Positions 55,247 to 64,000 of a stretch of DNA of 64,000 nucleotides are shown here, piece after piece (the stretch's first letter is position 1; the number at the start of each line of letters is the position of its first letter). Source of the stretch: Symsagittifera roscoffensis (taxonomy: Eukaryota > Xenacoelomorpha > Acoela > Convolutidae); the NCBI RefSeq assembly GCF_963678635.1, contig NW_026971130.1:1-64000 (forward strand). Direction: 5' to 3'. The notes beneath the pieces were generated by a model, which was given only the letters and a program-made list of their open reading frames with translations, was not told the origin of the DNA and ran no database searches. Both the position numbers and the translations under genes were made by a program.

Positions 55247-58200
55247 CTTACCTGTAAGTGTCAATGTTATTGATGAAAAATGGTTGGTTAGTTAGTAAAT
55301 TTTTATAGAGATAGTTTTATCAATAATATAATTGGCACATCTTTTGAAAATATTTTCTTTTTTTTCCACTATCGTTTTTGAGTCACCTATTTTATTATGT
55401 TCTTAAAATTACTATATATCATCAAGATTGTTTTCTTTTTATGTCGAAAGAGTACTAAGAATAGTTTGGTCCAATTCCACTCAGTATAACGCCTGTCTGA
55501 TACGGTTTAGGATGATGGATGCAATACTCGGAGGTTAGAGTTTTGTTTCTTAAGCTGTTAGTTCTGACGGTTTTTGTGTGGTTATCTTAACATGGTGCAT
55601 AGTTTGTCTAGGTTGACGGGTTAGGCGTAGAGACATTTCAATCAAATTGTCTATTCCATCTAACTTTTTGCAATTTTGCAAATGTCTAATTCTAACTGTG
55701 ATTACCTAAATCCAGTTAAGAAAAGGTCTTGTTCGAGACTTTTGGTCGCAATAGATGAACTATGTAGGAAGTACTGTACTCATATTCGTTCAATTCTTAG
55801 TCTAATACCAATCTCAATCTAAAACTCCTATCTCAATAGATCTAGTGTATACTGGTAATTACGAGTTGGTTATTGGAGTTTACCAGAAGGAGAACAACTG
55901 TATTCTAAGGTTTATTCAAAATGTTCTGGTGCTGAAACTACAATTAGTTTCGGCACTTACAAGTAAGTGTCAATGTTATTGATGAAAAATTATTGTTTAG
56001 TTAGTAAATTTTTTTAGAGATAGTTTTATCAATAATATAAATGGTTTATAAATACTAGCTCAGAACTGGTTCCAGCTATCCGGGGTTTAGAGTGTTTTTA
56101 GTTTTTGTTGCTTACTGTAGTGAAGGACCAGGGAGGTAGCTTCCTTTTAGAGGCTTGAGTAGTGACTTTTTGATGAGAGAAGTTATGTAATTGTTTGAAT
56201 AGGGAGAAGAAGATTGTTCGTTCGTGTTCAATTGTGGGTCTAGTTTGATCGTGGATCGTCTTGGTTGGTTGTGTCAAGACTTCAGATCGATGCAATGATG
56301 TGTTGGTTTAGTTAAGCTAAGAGCGTGGCTACCGGCAAGATGAAGTTTGACTTTTTCGTGTAGTTCCAAGTGACTGGGATCGGTATGAGAGGTCAACATC
56401 GAGTCGGTCATTGGTCTGTTTCAATGGTTTTTCTTTGGTGCGATGTTGGATCCATTATTTCAATGCTTTAGAGGTTGTCTTCTGATTTTGCTTTAAGTTT
56501 TGCTTTGTCTTTTTTTGAAAGCATCAAACAACCTTCTTTTGAATAAATGAAATTTTAAACAAAACGTCTCAAACTCAAATTTGATACTGATTTCATCTAG
56601 AGAAGTATATGAAAAGGTTTTTTTTTGTGTGAGATGACTTAATTGTTTCAAAAACCGGGACTTCATCAAATATCTCCATTGAAAAACTTGTATAAGCTCC
56701 GTATCAAAATTGACTGATCTGATTTATACTAATTTTATATGGTCAAAAACGCCTTTGCGAGAGAGACTTGTTTTTGATCTTTTTTCGAGAATGTCTGCAG
56801 TTGACTTTCTTTTTCCACCCTCCAACTGTTTCCGAACTGTTTTTGTTCGCACATCTTTTGAAAAAGTTTTCATTTTTTTCCACTATCGCTTTTGAGTCAC
56901 CTACTATATTATGTTCTTAAAATCACTATATATCATCAAGATTGTTTTCTTTTTATGTCAAAAGAGTACTGAGAATAGTTTGGTCCTATTCCACTCAGTA
57001 TAACGCCTGTTTGATACGGTTTAGGATGATGGATGCAATACTCGGAGGTTAGAGTTTTGTTTCTTAAACTGTTAGTTCTGACGGTTTTTGTGTGGTTGTC
57101 CTAACATGGCCATAGATTGTTTAGGTTGACGGATTAGGGGTAGAGACATTTCAATCAAATTGTCTATTCCATCTAATTTTTTGCAATTTTGCAAATGTCT
57201 AATTCTAATTCTAATTACCTAGATCCATGTAAGAAAAGGTCCTGCTCGAGAATTTTGGTCGCATTAGATGAATTATGTAGGAAGTACTGTACTCATAGAG
57301 TAATTTCAGATAAAATTTACCGTCTGTTCGTCACGCTATCTTATTTTCGGCCAGATATATTCGTGCAATTTTTAGTCTAATACCAATCTCAAACTAAAAC
57401 TCCTGTCTCAATAGATCTAGTGTATACTGGTAATTACGAGTTAGTTCTTGGAGTTTAACAGAAGGAGAACAACTGTATTCTAAATTTTATTCAAACTGTT
57501 CTGGGGCTGAAACTACAAGTAGTTTCAGCACTTACAAGTAAGTGTCGATGTTATTGATGAAAAATGGTTGGTTAGTTAGTAAATTTTTATAGAGATAGTT
57601 TTATCAATAATATAATTGGCACATCTTTTGAAAATATTTTCTTTTTTTTCCACTATCGTTTTTGAGTCACCTATTTTATTATGTTCTTAAAATCACTATA
57701 TATCATCAAGATTGTTTTCTTTTTATGTCGAAAGAGTACTAAGAATAGTTTGGTCCAATTCCACTCAGTATAACGCCTGTCTGATACGGTTTAGGATGAT
57801 GGATGCAATACTCGGAGGTTAGAGTTTTGTTTCTTAAGCTGTTAGTTCTGACGGTTTTTGTGTGGTTATCTTAACATGGTGCATAGATTGTCTAGGTTGA
57901 CGGGTTAGGCGTAGAGACATTTCAATCAAATTGTCTATTTCATCTAACTTTTTGCAATTTTGCAAATGTCTTATTCTAACTATGATTACCTAAATCCAGT
58001 TAAGAAAAGGTCTTGTTCGAGACTTTTGGTCGCAATAGATGAACTATGTAGGAAGTACTGTACTCATAGAGTAAATTCAGATAAAATTTACCGTCTGTTC
58101 GTCACGCTTATCTTACTTTCGCCCAGATATATTCGTTCAATTCTTAGTCTAATACCAATCTCAATCTAAAACTCCTATCACAATAGATCTAGTGTATACT

Positions 58201-58276
58201 GGTAATTACGAGTTGGTTATTGGAGTTTACCAGAAGGAGAACAACTGTATTCTAAGGTTTATTCAAATTGTTCTGG

Positions 58277-58302
58277 TGCTGAAACTACAAGTAGTTTCAG
58301 CA
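58277..58302. promoter_or_regulatory. LTR hairpin, copy R4
   Basis: Same 26-bp hairpin as 23382-23407, unchanged. The R3 copy (57506-57529) has lost one outer base pair, and R2 (near 55930) has two changes, one in the loop and one in the stem. Confidence 0.6.
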
Positions 58303-58819
58303 CTTACCTGTAAGTGTCAATGTTATTGATGAAAAATTATTGGTTAGTTAGTAAAATTTTATAGAGATAACTTTATCAATAATATAAATGGTTTATAAAT
58401 ACTAGTTCAGAACTGGTTCCAGCTATCCTGGGCTTAGAGTGTTTTTAGTTTTTAATTGCTTACTGTAGTGAAGTACCAGTGAGGTAGCTTCCTTTTAGAG
58501 GCTTGAGTAGTGACTTTTTGATGAGAGAAGTTATGTAGTTGTTTGAATAGGGAGAAGAATATTGTTCGTTCGTGTTCCAATTGTGGGTCTCGTTTGATCG
58601 TGGATCGTCTTGGCTGGTTGTGCCAAGGCTTCAGATCGATGCAATGATGTTTTGATTTAGTTAAGCTAAGACCGTGGCTAAGTGCAAGATGAAGTTAGAC
58701 TTTTTCGTGTAGTTCCAAGTGACTGGGATCGGTATGAGAGGTCAACATCGAGTCGGTCATTGGTCTGTTTCAATGGTTTTTCTTTGGTGCGATGTTGGAT
58801 CCATTATTTCAATGCTTTA

Positions 58820-59240
58820 GAGGTTGTTTTCTGATTTTGCTTTAAGTTCTGCTTTGTCTTTTTTTTGAAAGCATCAAACAACCTTCTTTTGAATAAATGA
58901 AATTTTAAACAAAACGTCTCAAACTCAATTTTGATACTGATTTCATCTAGAGAAGTATATGAAAAGGTTTTTTTTTGTGTGAGATGACTTAATTGTTTCA
59001 AAAACCGGGACTTCATCAAATACCTCCATTGAAAAACTTGTATAAGCTCCGTATCAAAATTGACTGATCTGATTTATACTCATTTTATATGGTCAAAAAC
59101 GCCTTTGCGAGAGAGACTTGTTTTTGATCTTTTTTTTTGAGAATTGTTTCGAGTATTTCTGCAGTTGACTTTCTTTTTCAACCCTCCAACTGTTTCCGAA
59201 CTGTTTTTGTTCGCACATCTTTTGAAAATGTTTTCATTTT
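58820..59240 (-). pseudogene. Polinton C: F54H12.2-type N-terminus and core-like protein fragments
   Basis: Bases 58820-58880 match 5222-5285 of A (gene start region), and 59060-59240 match 5520-5690 (core-like protein: + strand GCCTTTGCGAGAGAGACTTG, AACTGTTTTTGTTCG). Frames are broken. About 450 bp equivalent to 5700-6150 of A are deleted before the next gene. Confidence 0.55.
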
Positions 59241-59389
59241 TTTTCCACTTCTTCGCTTTTGAGTCACCTACTATATTATGTTCTTAAAATCACTATATAT
59301 CATCAAGATTGTTTTTTTATTATGTCAAAAGAGTACTGAGAATAGTTTGGTCCTATTCCATTCAGTATAACGCCTGTCTGATTTTGCTC

Positions 59390-59830
59390 CAAACAATAAC
59401 CAAAATTATGAATCAAGTCAGCATTTTGACTGATAAATACTGTTTGATCCTCAGGTAAATGAATAGCTGTTTTTTGTGTAGTCTCATCTACTGATATATG
59501 AATTCAGTTATAATAATGTTTTTGTGCGCCAAGTCGTTTTTGAACTTGTCATTCATGGCTACAACTATATCAGCTATACTTTGATACAATCATGTTCAAT
59601 ATGTATCGTTCAATCTTTCTTATTTCCTCAGAACTTTCTTTCCCATCTACGAAAGTAAACGTTCCTTTAGTAACGTTTTGTTGAAACAAAGGGTACAATT
59701 TTTCTGAAAAAGCAAGGTCCCATTCTTCTCTAAGATGTAATTGTTCCTGTAGAAAGTTGGTATAAGAACAAAGACTTTTTTTGGGATAACAATTGACGGA
59801 AGCATTAGAAACTAAAGTAAAAGCATCCAT
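59390..59830 (-). pseudogene. Polinton capsid-like protein (copy C, broken)
   Basis: ATG at 59830 gives MDAFTLVSNASVNCYPKKSL, then HLREEWDLAFSEKLYPLFQ and NVTKGTFTFVDGKES, parallel to copy A at 6707-6510. The N-terminus is better kept than in A (no frameshift before the HLREEW block). The remainder is truncated by the deletion noted at 59240-59270. Confidence 0.5.
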
Positions 59831-59849
59831 AATTTCTGATCGATAGAAA

Positions 59850-60900
59850 TGTGTTTTTTAAAATTATTAACCTTTAAACTGAACTTTTCCACTGCTCTGT
59901 TTTGTAAAAAGCTCCTAGATTTTTTCTTTTTTGAGATGTTTGATGATATATGTTGCCACTTTCTTAAATGATATTGATGATATTGCAAACATTTCATCGG
60001 TAAACTGTGCCTTGTATCCTTATCTGAATTGAATACTTTTTTCTAAATTCTCAGTCTATCCCCAAGTTTGAACTTTGATTTAATATAATTCATGATTGAT
60101 TAGTTACACAAACCAATAAAAATGTCATTTTTTCCACATCTCTCACATTATTTCCAGTAGTACAATTTTGCGAAAAATCAAGATAGAAAGAAATTTTTGC
60201 AATTTGGGAACAAGTTTTTTATGATGATTTCCAACAAAACAGTATAATATATGTTTTAGAGACTGAACTGCTCTCTCTGCGAATGCAGCTTTTGTTTCAT
60301 TCATGTTTGAGTAAGCTTAAAGTCTTTTTCCCCATTTTCTGTTCCTTTATCAACCCATAGATTTTCAGGAGGGCTCTTTTGAGAAACATTTTTTTTTTGA
60401 AAAATTGCAAAGTGTGTTTCGCATACTTTTTCACATTGTCTGAGCTCTGAAAAAATCTCGAAAAAAAATCTACAGCAAGTAATGGACACTTATCTCTATT
60501 GTTTTGAGATCGAGTAGCTACCATGTCTACAAAAGCGAAATCCATACATCAGATTGTATTGGTATGTTTTAAAAAAGCTTGAATCTTTCAAAAACGTCTG
60601 GTTGGTGAACCAATTTTTGTATACAATGTATTGAATTGTAAGAATTGTTCTAGTTTTTTTTTTAAAATAAACAGCTCGCTTTACTCGGGTATTGCACAGA
60701 CCCGTATCTAGCTCTACCTTTAGAATACAATCTGTTAGTCTTACAATTTCAGATTTTGAAAAGGGTCTAAGCTATTCTGTCTTTTGCTGTGTCACTCCTG
60801 TTGAAAACAAGTTTAACATAAAATTGTGTTTCTTCCAAAATGGTAAAATAAGTATGTGGAAATTTGTTATTTTTTCACTTTAGTATACACACGAAGTCTA
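59850..60900 (-). pseudogene. Polinton integrase, F54H12.3 type (copy C, broken)
   Basis: The frame 60545-60297 has MDFAFVDMVATRSQNN with the first catalytic Asp and DFFSRFFQSSDNVKKYAKHT. The other frame reads ENLWVDKGTENGEK (60370-60330) with the second Asp better preserved than in A. The lead-in with KIGSPTRRF-like residues lies near 60620-60580 but is frameshifted. The C-terminal chromo-like region extends to about 59850 without the 342-bp duplication seen in A. Confidence 0.65.
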
Positions 60901-61330
60901 CCGAAGATTCTTGCTTTTCGAATATGATGTTTTCTGAATGGCTCAATTTAAGTCTAAGAGGATTCAAAATTTCATCAATAAGGTGTTTATTTTTACTCAT
61001 TTTCAATCTTGAATTCACAGCACTAAAAATTGAATCAAAGTCTTTAATACAATCTCCTCTTTTCCTTGCTTTTCTTCTAATTTTTGTTTTCCTGGGAATG
61101 TACTTTGTGATTGATAAACTGAGTAAGGAATTAAAACAAGCTGTTCCAAACTATGTCAATTTTCTTATGAAAAATGGGGTGTGAATAGATATCAATCAAA
61201 ACCCTTTAGTTGAACTTAAAATAGTTCTTCATTGTGAAGAGGAGTTTTTTTGTGTTAATTCTTTAATTTTTTTTTGATTTTTTTTTTACTATGTCTTCTT
61301 TCAGAAGGTCTTGAAGCTGTCCATTTAATA
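60900..61330. other. Region upstream of integrase in Polinton C
   Basis: Equivalent to 8116-8570 in A. The plus-strand open frame 60864-61184 is the complement of the decayed basic upstream part of the integrase locus, not a gene. Confidence 0.4.
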
Positions 61331-62060
61331 GGTTATCCAAACACTCGCTGAGAAACTGAAAGAATTATTTTGGACCAATGAGAATTAAGAATTAAAGTTT
61401 TAAAATTATTGGGAGAAAAGAGATGTATTGTGTTCTCATTGTCCAGACATTTCGCCTCTGTTCCAGCTGCTAAATAAAATTTTGTTGGATCAGAACCACT
61501 AAGTGAATCATTTGTTTTTGAGTTTTAATCAAGAATTAAATGACCATGAGGATCTAATATTGCATCTTGATACGACCTATTTGATTGAGATCCTAGTTGT
61601 CGTTGTTGACTTAATGTATTGACTTGAATGAGACTATGTGCGTATTTTGTAACTCTACATGTCTTCCCATTCTTCTTTTATGAAAAAAAAAATTGTTTAA
61701 TAATTTTTGAATTCAGACTTGAATTCAGACCCGTTTGTCTTCCAGCAGTGGCAATATTATCAAATTGTTTTGACAAAAGTCAAAATTGACAAAAGTCATC
61801 AAAAACAATTTGAAACCTAGTTCTAATATTAGGAAGATTTTCAACCGAATCAAAATCTACTCCTTGGATAAATTTAAAGATTTTTTGCATTTGTGCAATT
61901 GACTATAAAGAGTTTGATAATGTTCATAAAAGCAGAAAATTTTGTCAAATGCTTGAAGTACCAATTTTCAATCAATCAAAAAAATACGAGATTTGCCAGA
62001 TCCGCGTGGAACTTCTAGGGATAAAATTCGTTCTTTGGTAGATTTTTTTATTCATAGCTT
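61330..62060 (-). pseudogene. Polinton packaging ATPase (copy C, broken)
   Basis: DNA-level match to 8575-9278 in A. The Walker A region at about 61983-62010 reads VPRGSGKS where A has GPSGSGKS, so the first Gly of the loop is lost. C-terminal phrases (DDEYTIH-like, 61430-61470) are frameshifted. No long frame remains. Confidence 0.55.
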
Positions 62061-62069
62061 TGGAGAAGG

Positions 62070-62420
62070 TAAAATACAACCGACTGTACTTGATAAGATA
62101 GCTACCCAACTGCTGCTGGAACTGATTCCATAAAAATGCGTTGTTCACCAATTCCCAATAGATTGGGATGTTGCTTCAAGTTTTTTGGGACGAATAAAAG
62201 ACTATCCTGCAGTTTGTCTATGCTTATAAATATATATCTATTGCTATACTGTTTTCAATTCATTCATTATGCCAAACAACCAGACTCATTATGTTCACTA
62301 GTTTCTCGGTTTCTCGGTTCACTGAGTTTTTTGGTGAAACTGACTAACATTAGATCAATGCATATACTGATGAAGCAAAGATTTTAACATAAAAATAGAA
62401 ATTAATCCAGCCACGTGACC
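62070..62420 (-). pseudogene. Polinton C: exonuclease-like gene remains
   Basis: Short matches to 9910-10110 of A (TATTGTTTTCAAT.CATTCA, CATATACTGA.GAAGCAAA). The 9.5-9.9 kb part of A is deleted here. No frame left. Confidence 0.3.
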
Positions 62421-62439
62421 TGGAAAAGGTGAACTGGGC

Positions 62440-63160
62440 AGACTAGGTGCAACATAAAAATGCCTAGGTCCTTTTTTCTTGTAGACCTCACAGATCCAGC
62501 AGATTTAAGTAGAATTACATGTAGTCTAGAGACTTGAAGTTTCCAAAAAAATAATCCATACAGGAATTTCCGTATTCAACTAGGCCTCCAAAAGGAATTT
62601 TTTGGCCCATTTTTTTCAAATTTATGTCCGGGTCAAAAAAAGACTGGTTAAAAGGAATCGATTTTTTTTTCAGTATTTGACGAAAAATCTTGCTTCATAG
62701 TATCAAAAATTCTAAGAATTTCATTTAATTTCCGAACGTTCATTTTCTTCAGTGCATTCAACACTAATGATACAAGTTTTTTTGAATGTCTCTACATAAA
62801 CTAGAAAAGGTAAAGAGGGAAGTATCTCAAGCAATCTATCATTTTTTTTTACTTTTGTATTTGTAAAATTGATTTTTTTCCATTGATTTCCATTTCTATG
62901 ATAATCTATAAGATCTAATTTTTCGGTATAGGATTGGTATTTTATGAAATCTTTTCTTGTATCATTAAGCAGAGTCCACTCACAGTCGGATTTTTGTGAA
63001 TCGACGTCCAATTTCTGCAAATTTGATAAATATTGTGATTTTATATTAGTTCAAAAAAATTTTGGGAATTTTGTTGTAAAACAATATGAAAAAGTCACAA
63101 TTTATCGTGAAAATTTAAGATCAAATTTCTTGAAAAACCAATACTCCAATTCATACAGTT
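62440..63160 (-). pseudogene. Polinton conserved gene of unknown function (copy C)
   Basis: The open frame 63020-62721 (VDSQKSDCEWTLLNDTRKDF, YQSYTEKLDLIDYHRNGNQW, SVECTEENERSEIK) is the best remaining part of the gene at 10091-10990 in A. A downstream block GGLVEYGNSCMDYFFG (about 62590-62550) is in another frame. Family not recognised. Confidence 0.4.
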
Positions 63161-63243
63161 CAACTTGAGTACGAATTGAAAAATTATTTTAGAGAACAAT
63201 TATTTAAGTTACAACACACAAAAAAAAAGAAAAACTATTTTTT

Positions 63244-63620
63244 TTACATTTGGCTCTCAAAAAACATGAAGTCTTCCAAAAATTGGGACAGTTCTTTGAA
63301 TTCATTCAAATTAAAGTTGACATCGGTAATTTGTTTCAGTGCGTCATTCTCTTTTGCAGTGAAGAGTCGAGTTTGAATGTAGAGAGGTTTGTTAACATTG
63401 TACTTTTTGATCGTGACGAAAACTTGTCTTCGATTGTAAGTTGCTATCTCATACACTTTGTTGCAGTTGGTAAGTTGCTGATCCATAGTTGACTTTTTCT
63501 CAAACGTGAGTTCCAAAATAGGAACGAGTCTAAGATTTTCAGCATCAAGATTAACAGTATTTAAAAATACTGGGGTTGCCTTTACTGCTTTTTTGAGTTT
63601 TCTAACTCATTTTTCTTGAA
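63244..63620 (-). CDS. Possible PC4-like protein, copy C
   Basis: The most complete of three copies. The 90-codon frame 63516-63244 reads NCNKVYEIATYNRRQVFVTI, KKYNVNKPLYIQTRLFT, AKENDALKQITDVNFNLNEF and KELSQFLEDFMFF. A four-strand sheet followed by one helix with FNLNEFKELSQFL is what a PC4/p15 C-terminal domain looks like. A frameshift near 63520 separates it from the upstream LRLVPILEL block (63550). Whether this fold call is right needs structure prediction. The frame ends with ESQM and stop. Confidence 0.35.
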
Positions 63621-63639
63621 TGGTTCGAAGCAGGGTTTA

Positions 63640-64000
63640 AAGTAAATTTTTCTCTCGTAGGATTTTTGGTACCACGCAAATCTCCCAATTCCTGTTTTAT
63701 TTTCAAAAGTTCAATATAATTGGAACTGGTGTCTTTCTTGTGTACATTTTGAATACAAGAGAAAACTGATCAGATGAGGAAAAATGGGAAAAAATATTTT
63801 GAGATTGAATGAAAACGGAAGTAAACAGTATGATTCATTCAATTTACCATAAAAGGAAACAGAGCTGTAAGTGAAATTTTTGTGTAAAGATTTCAAAAGT
63901 GGAGTTTTGTGGTTGTTAGTTATCTTATATAAGTCCATAACTCCAAGTAAAATTCCTTGCTACAGTTGGCTGCTGCTATGTTTCAAGCTCTTCCCAGCTT
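63640..64000. other. Start of X-equivalent region in Polinton C
   Basis: Matches 11390-11760 and 16610-16970 in A (CTGCTGCTATG(T)TCAAGCTCTTCCCAGCTT at the very edge). The plus-strand ORF of repeat X should begin here and continue beyond the window. Confidence 0.5.

Larger units (their letters stand above)
38906..58819 (-). mobile_element. Ty3/gypsy-like retroelement inserted in Polinton C
   Basis: A minus-strand LTR retroelement with RT-RNase H-integrase in that order (52100-49380) and gag remains upstream (53.5-54.5 kb). LTR-like sequence is found at the left (38906-39030 and 41247-41640, split by another element) and, multiplied, at the right (54860-58819). Internal length is about 13 kb, long for Ty3 elements, with two extra coding regions downstream of integrase. 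RT and IN active-site changes show it is dead. Confidence 0.65.
54727..59390. repeat. Composite tandem array of LTR-like and Polinton fragments
   Basis: Order: R1 54727-55337, P1 55338-55498, R2 55499-56476, P2 56477-57012, R3 57013-57618, P3 57619-57782, R4 57783-58819, P4 58820 onward (main Polinton C). R units start at TACGGTTTAGGATGATGGATGC. P units are minus-strand Polinton core-like/F54H12.2 gene fragments ending at ATAACGCCTGT(C/T)TGA. R1-P1 and R3-P3 end alike; R2-P2 and R4-P4 end alike, giving two units of about 2.3 kb. R1 and R4 share a near-identical 500-bp block, so gene conversion or further duplication occurred. Confidence 0.85.
36815..64000. mobile_element. Polinton/Maverick element C (interrupted; runs off the right edge)
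   Basis: Begins with a TIR related to that of element A and follows A's gene order: unknown ORF, F54H12.2-type gene (to 38900), then, after the retroelement insertion, core-like, capsid-like, integrase, ATPase, unknown gene and PC4-like gene (58820-64000). The left part corresponds to A 2085-4985 and the right part to A 5222-11760, so about 235 bp of A-equivalent sequence is missing at the insertion point. The right TIR and polymerase lie beyond the window. Confidence 0.75.

Noticed and set aside
1-64000. CRISPR arrays, rRNA, prokaryotic operons
   Set aside because: None seen; regular repeats found are minisatellite, TIR iterons and microsatellites.

Overview
The window is AT-rich eukaryotic, most likely invertebrate, nuclear DNA. 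It shows eukaryotic gene structure (a 51-nt GT..AG intron at 35896-35946, other likely splice sites, polyT tracts, microsatellites), decayed Polinton/Maverick DNA transposons, and a decayed Ty3/gypsy-type LTR retroelement. No bacterial-style operon, rRNA or convincing tRNA is visible. I cannot name the species. All family assignments come from reading motifs by eye.

Layout. 1-2084 and about 21000-23560 are two halves of one Ty3-like retroelement (minus strand, gag and 5' side), split by Polinton A (2085-20995). Polinton A carries matching terminal inverted repeats. Its minus-strand genes include a capsid-like protein of the F54H12.2 type, a basic core-like protein, a second capsid-like protein, an integrase of the F54H12.3 type, a packaging ATPase, an exonuclease-like protein and a possible PC4-like protein; a protein-primed-type family B DNA polymerase lies on the plus strand next to the right TIR. 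The middle of Polinton A has been amplified as X-Y-Y'-X', with breakpoints in a 31-bp minisatellite. Unit Y carries a short gene unlike any core Polinton gene: its product combines CDK-type sites, a D-box-like motif and a C-terminal RxL cyclin-docking-like motif.

23560-36800 is the host part: weak candidate exons at 24001-24551, a very long plus-strand exon (25909-31813 or 31851) encoding about 1970-1981 residues with three CBM20-like beta modules and a triplicated acidic repeat (perhaps the N-terminal part of an RNF213-like giant E3 ligase), a non-coding stretch with GA, C-rich and TTCAATTGAA repeats, and a second coding exon pair ending at 36614.

36815 to the right edge is Polinton C, a relative of A with the same TIR and gene order. 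It is interrupted at about 38905-58819 by a Ty3-like element on the minus strand (gag about 53.5-54.5 kb, RT-RNase H-integrase 52.1-49.4 kb, two unidentified 3' ORF regions at 47.8-45.6 and 44.4-43.1 kb). The left LTR of that element is itself interrupted by a third LTR element (39031-41246, plus strand). The right junction (54727-59390) has become a composite tandem array of retroelement and Polinton pieces. So the same two families are nested in both directions.

Almost all element genes contain frameshifts or stops and several catalytic residues are lost (RT YxDD, IN second Asp, PolB motif B), so these are mostly fossils. The least decayed reading frames are the host-like long exon, the 35.8-36.6 kb exons, the basic core-like ORF (5500-5889) and the second copy of the cell-cycle-motif gene (14387-14874).
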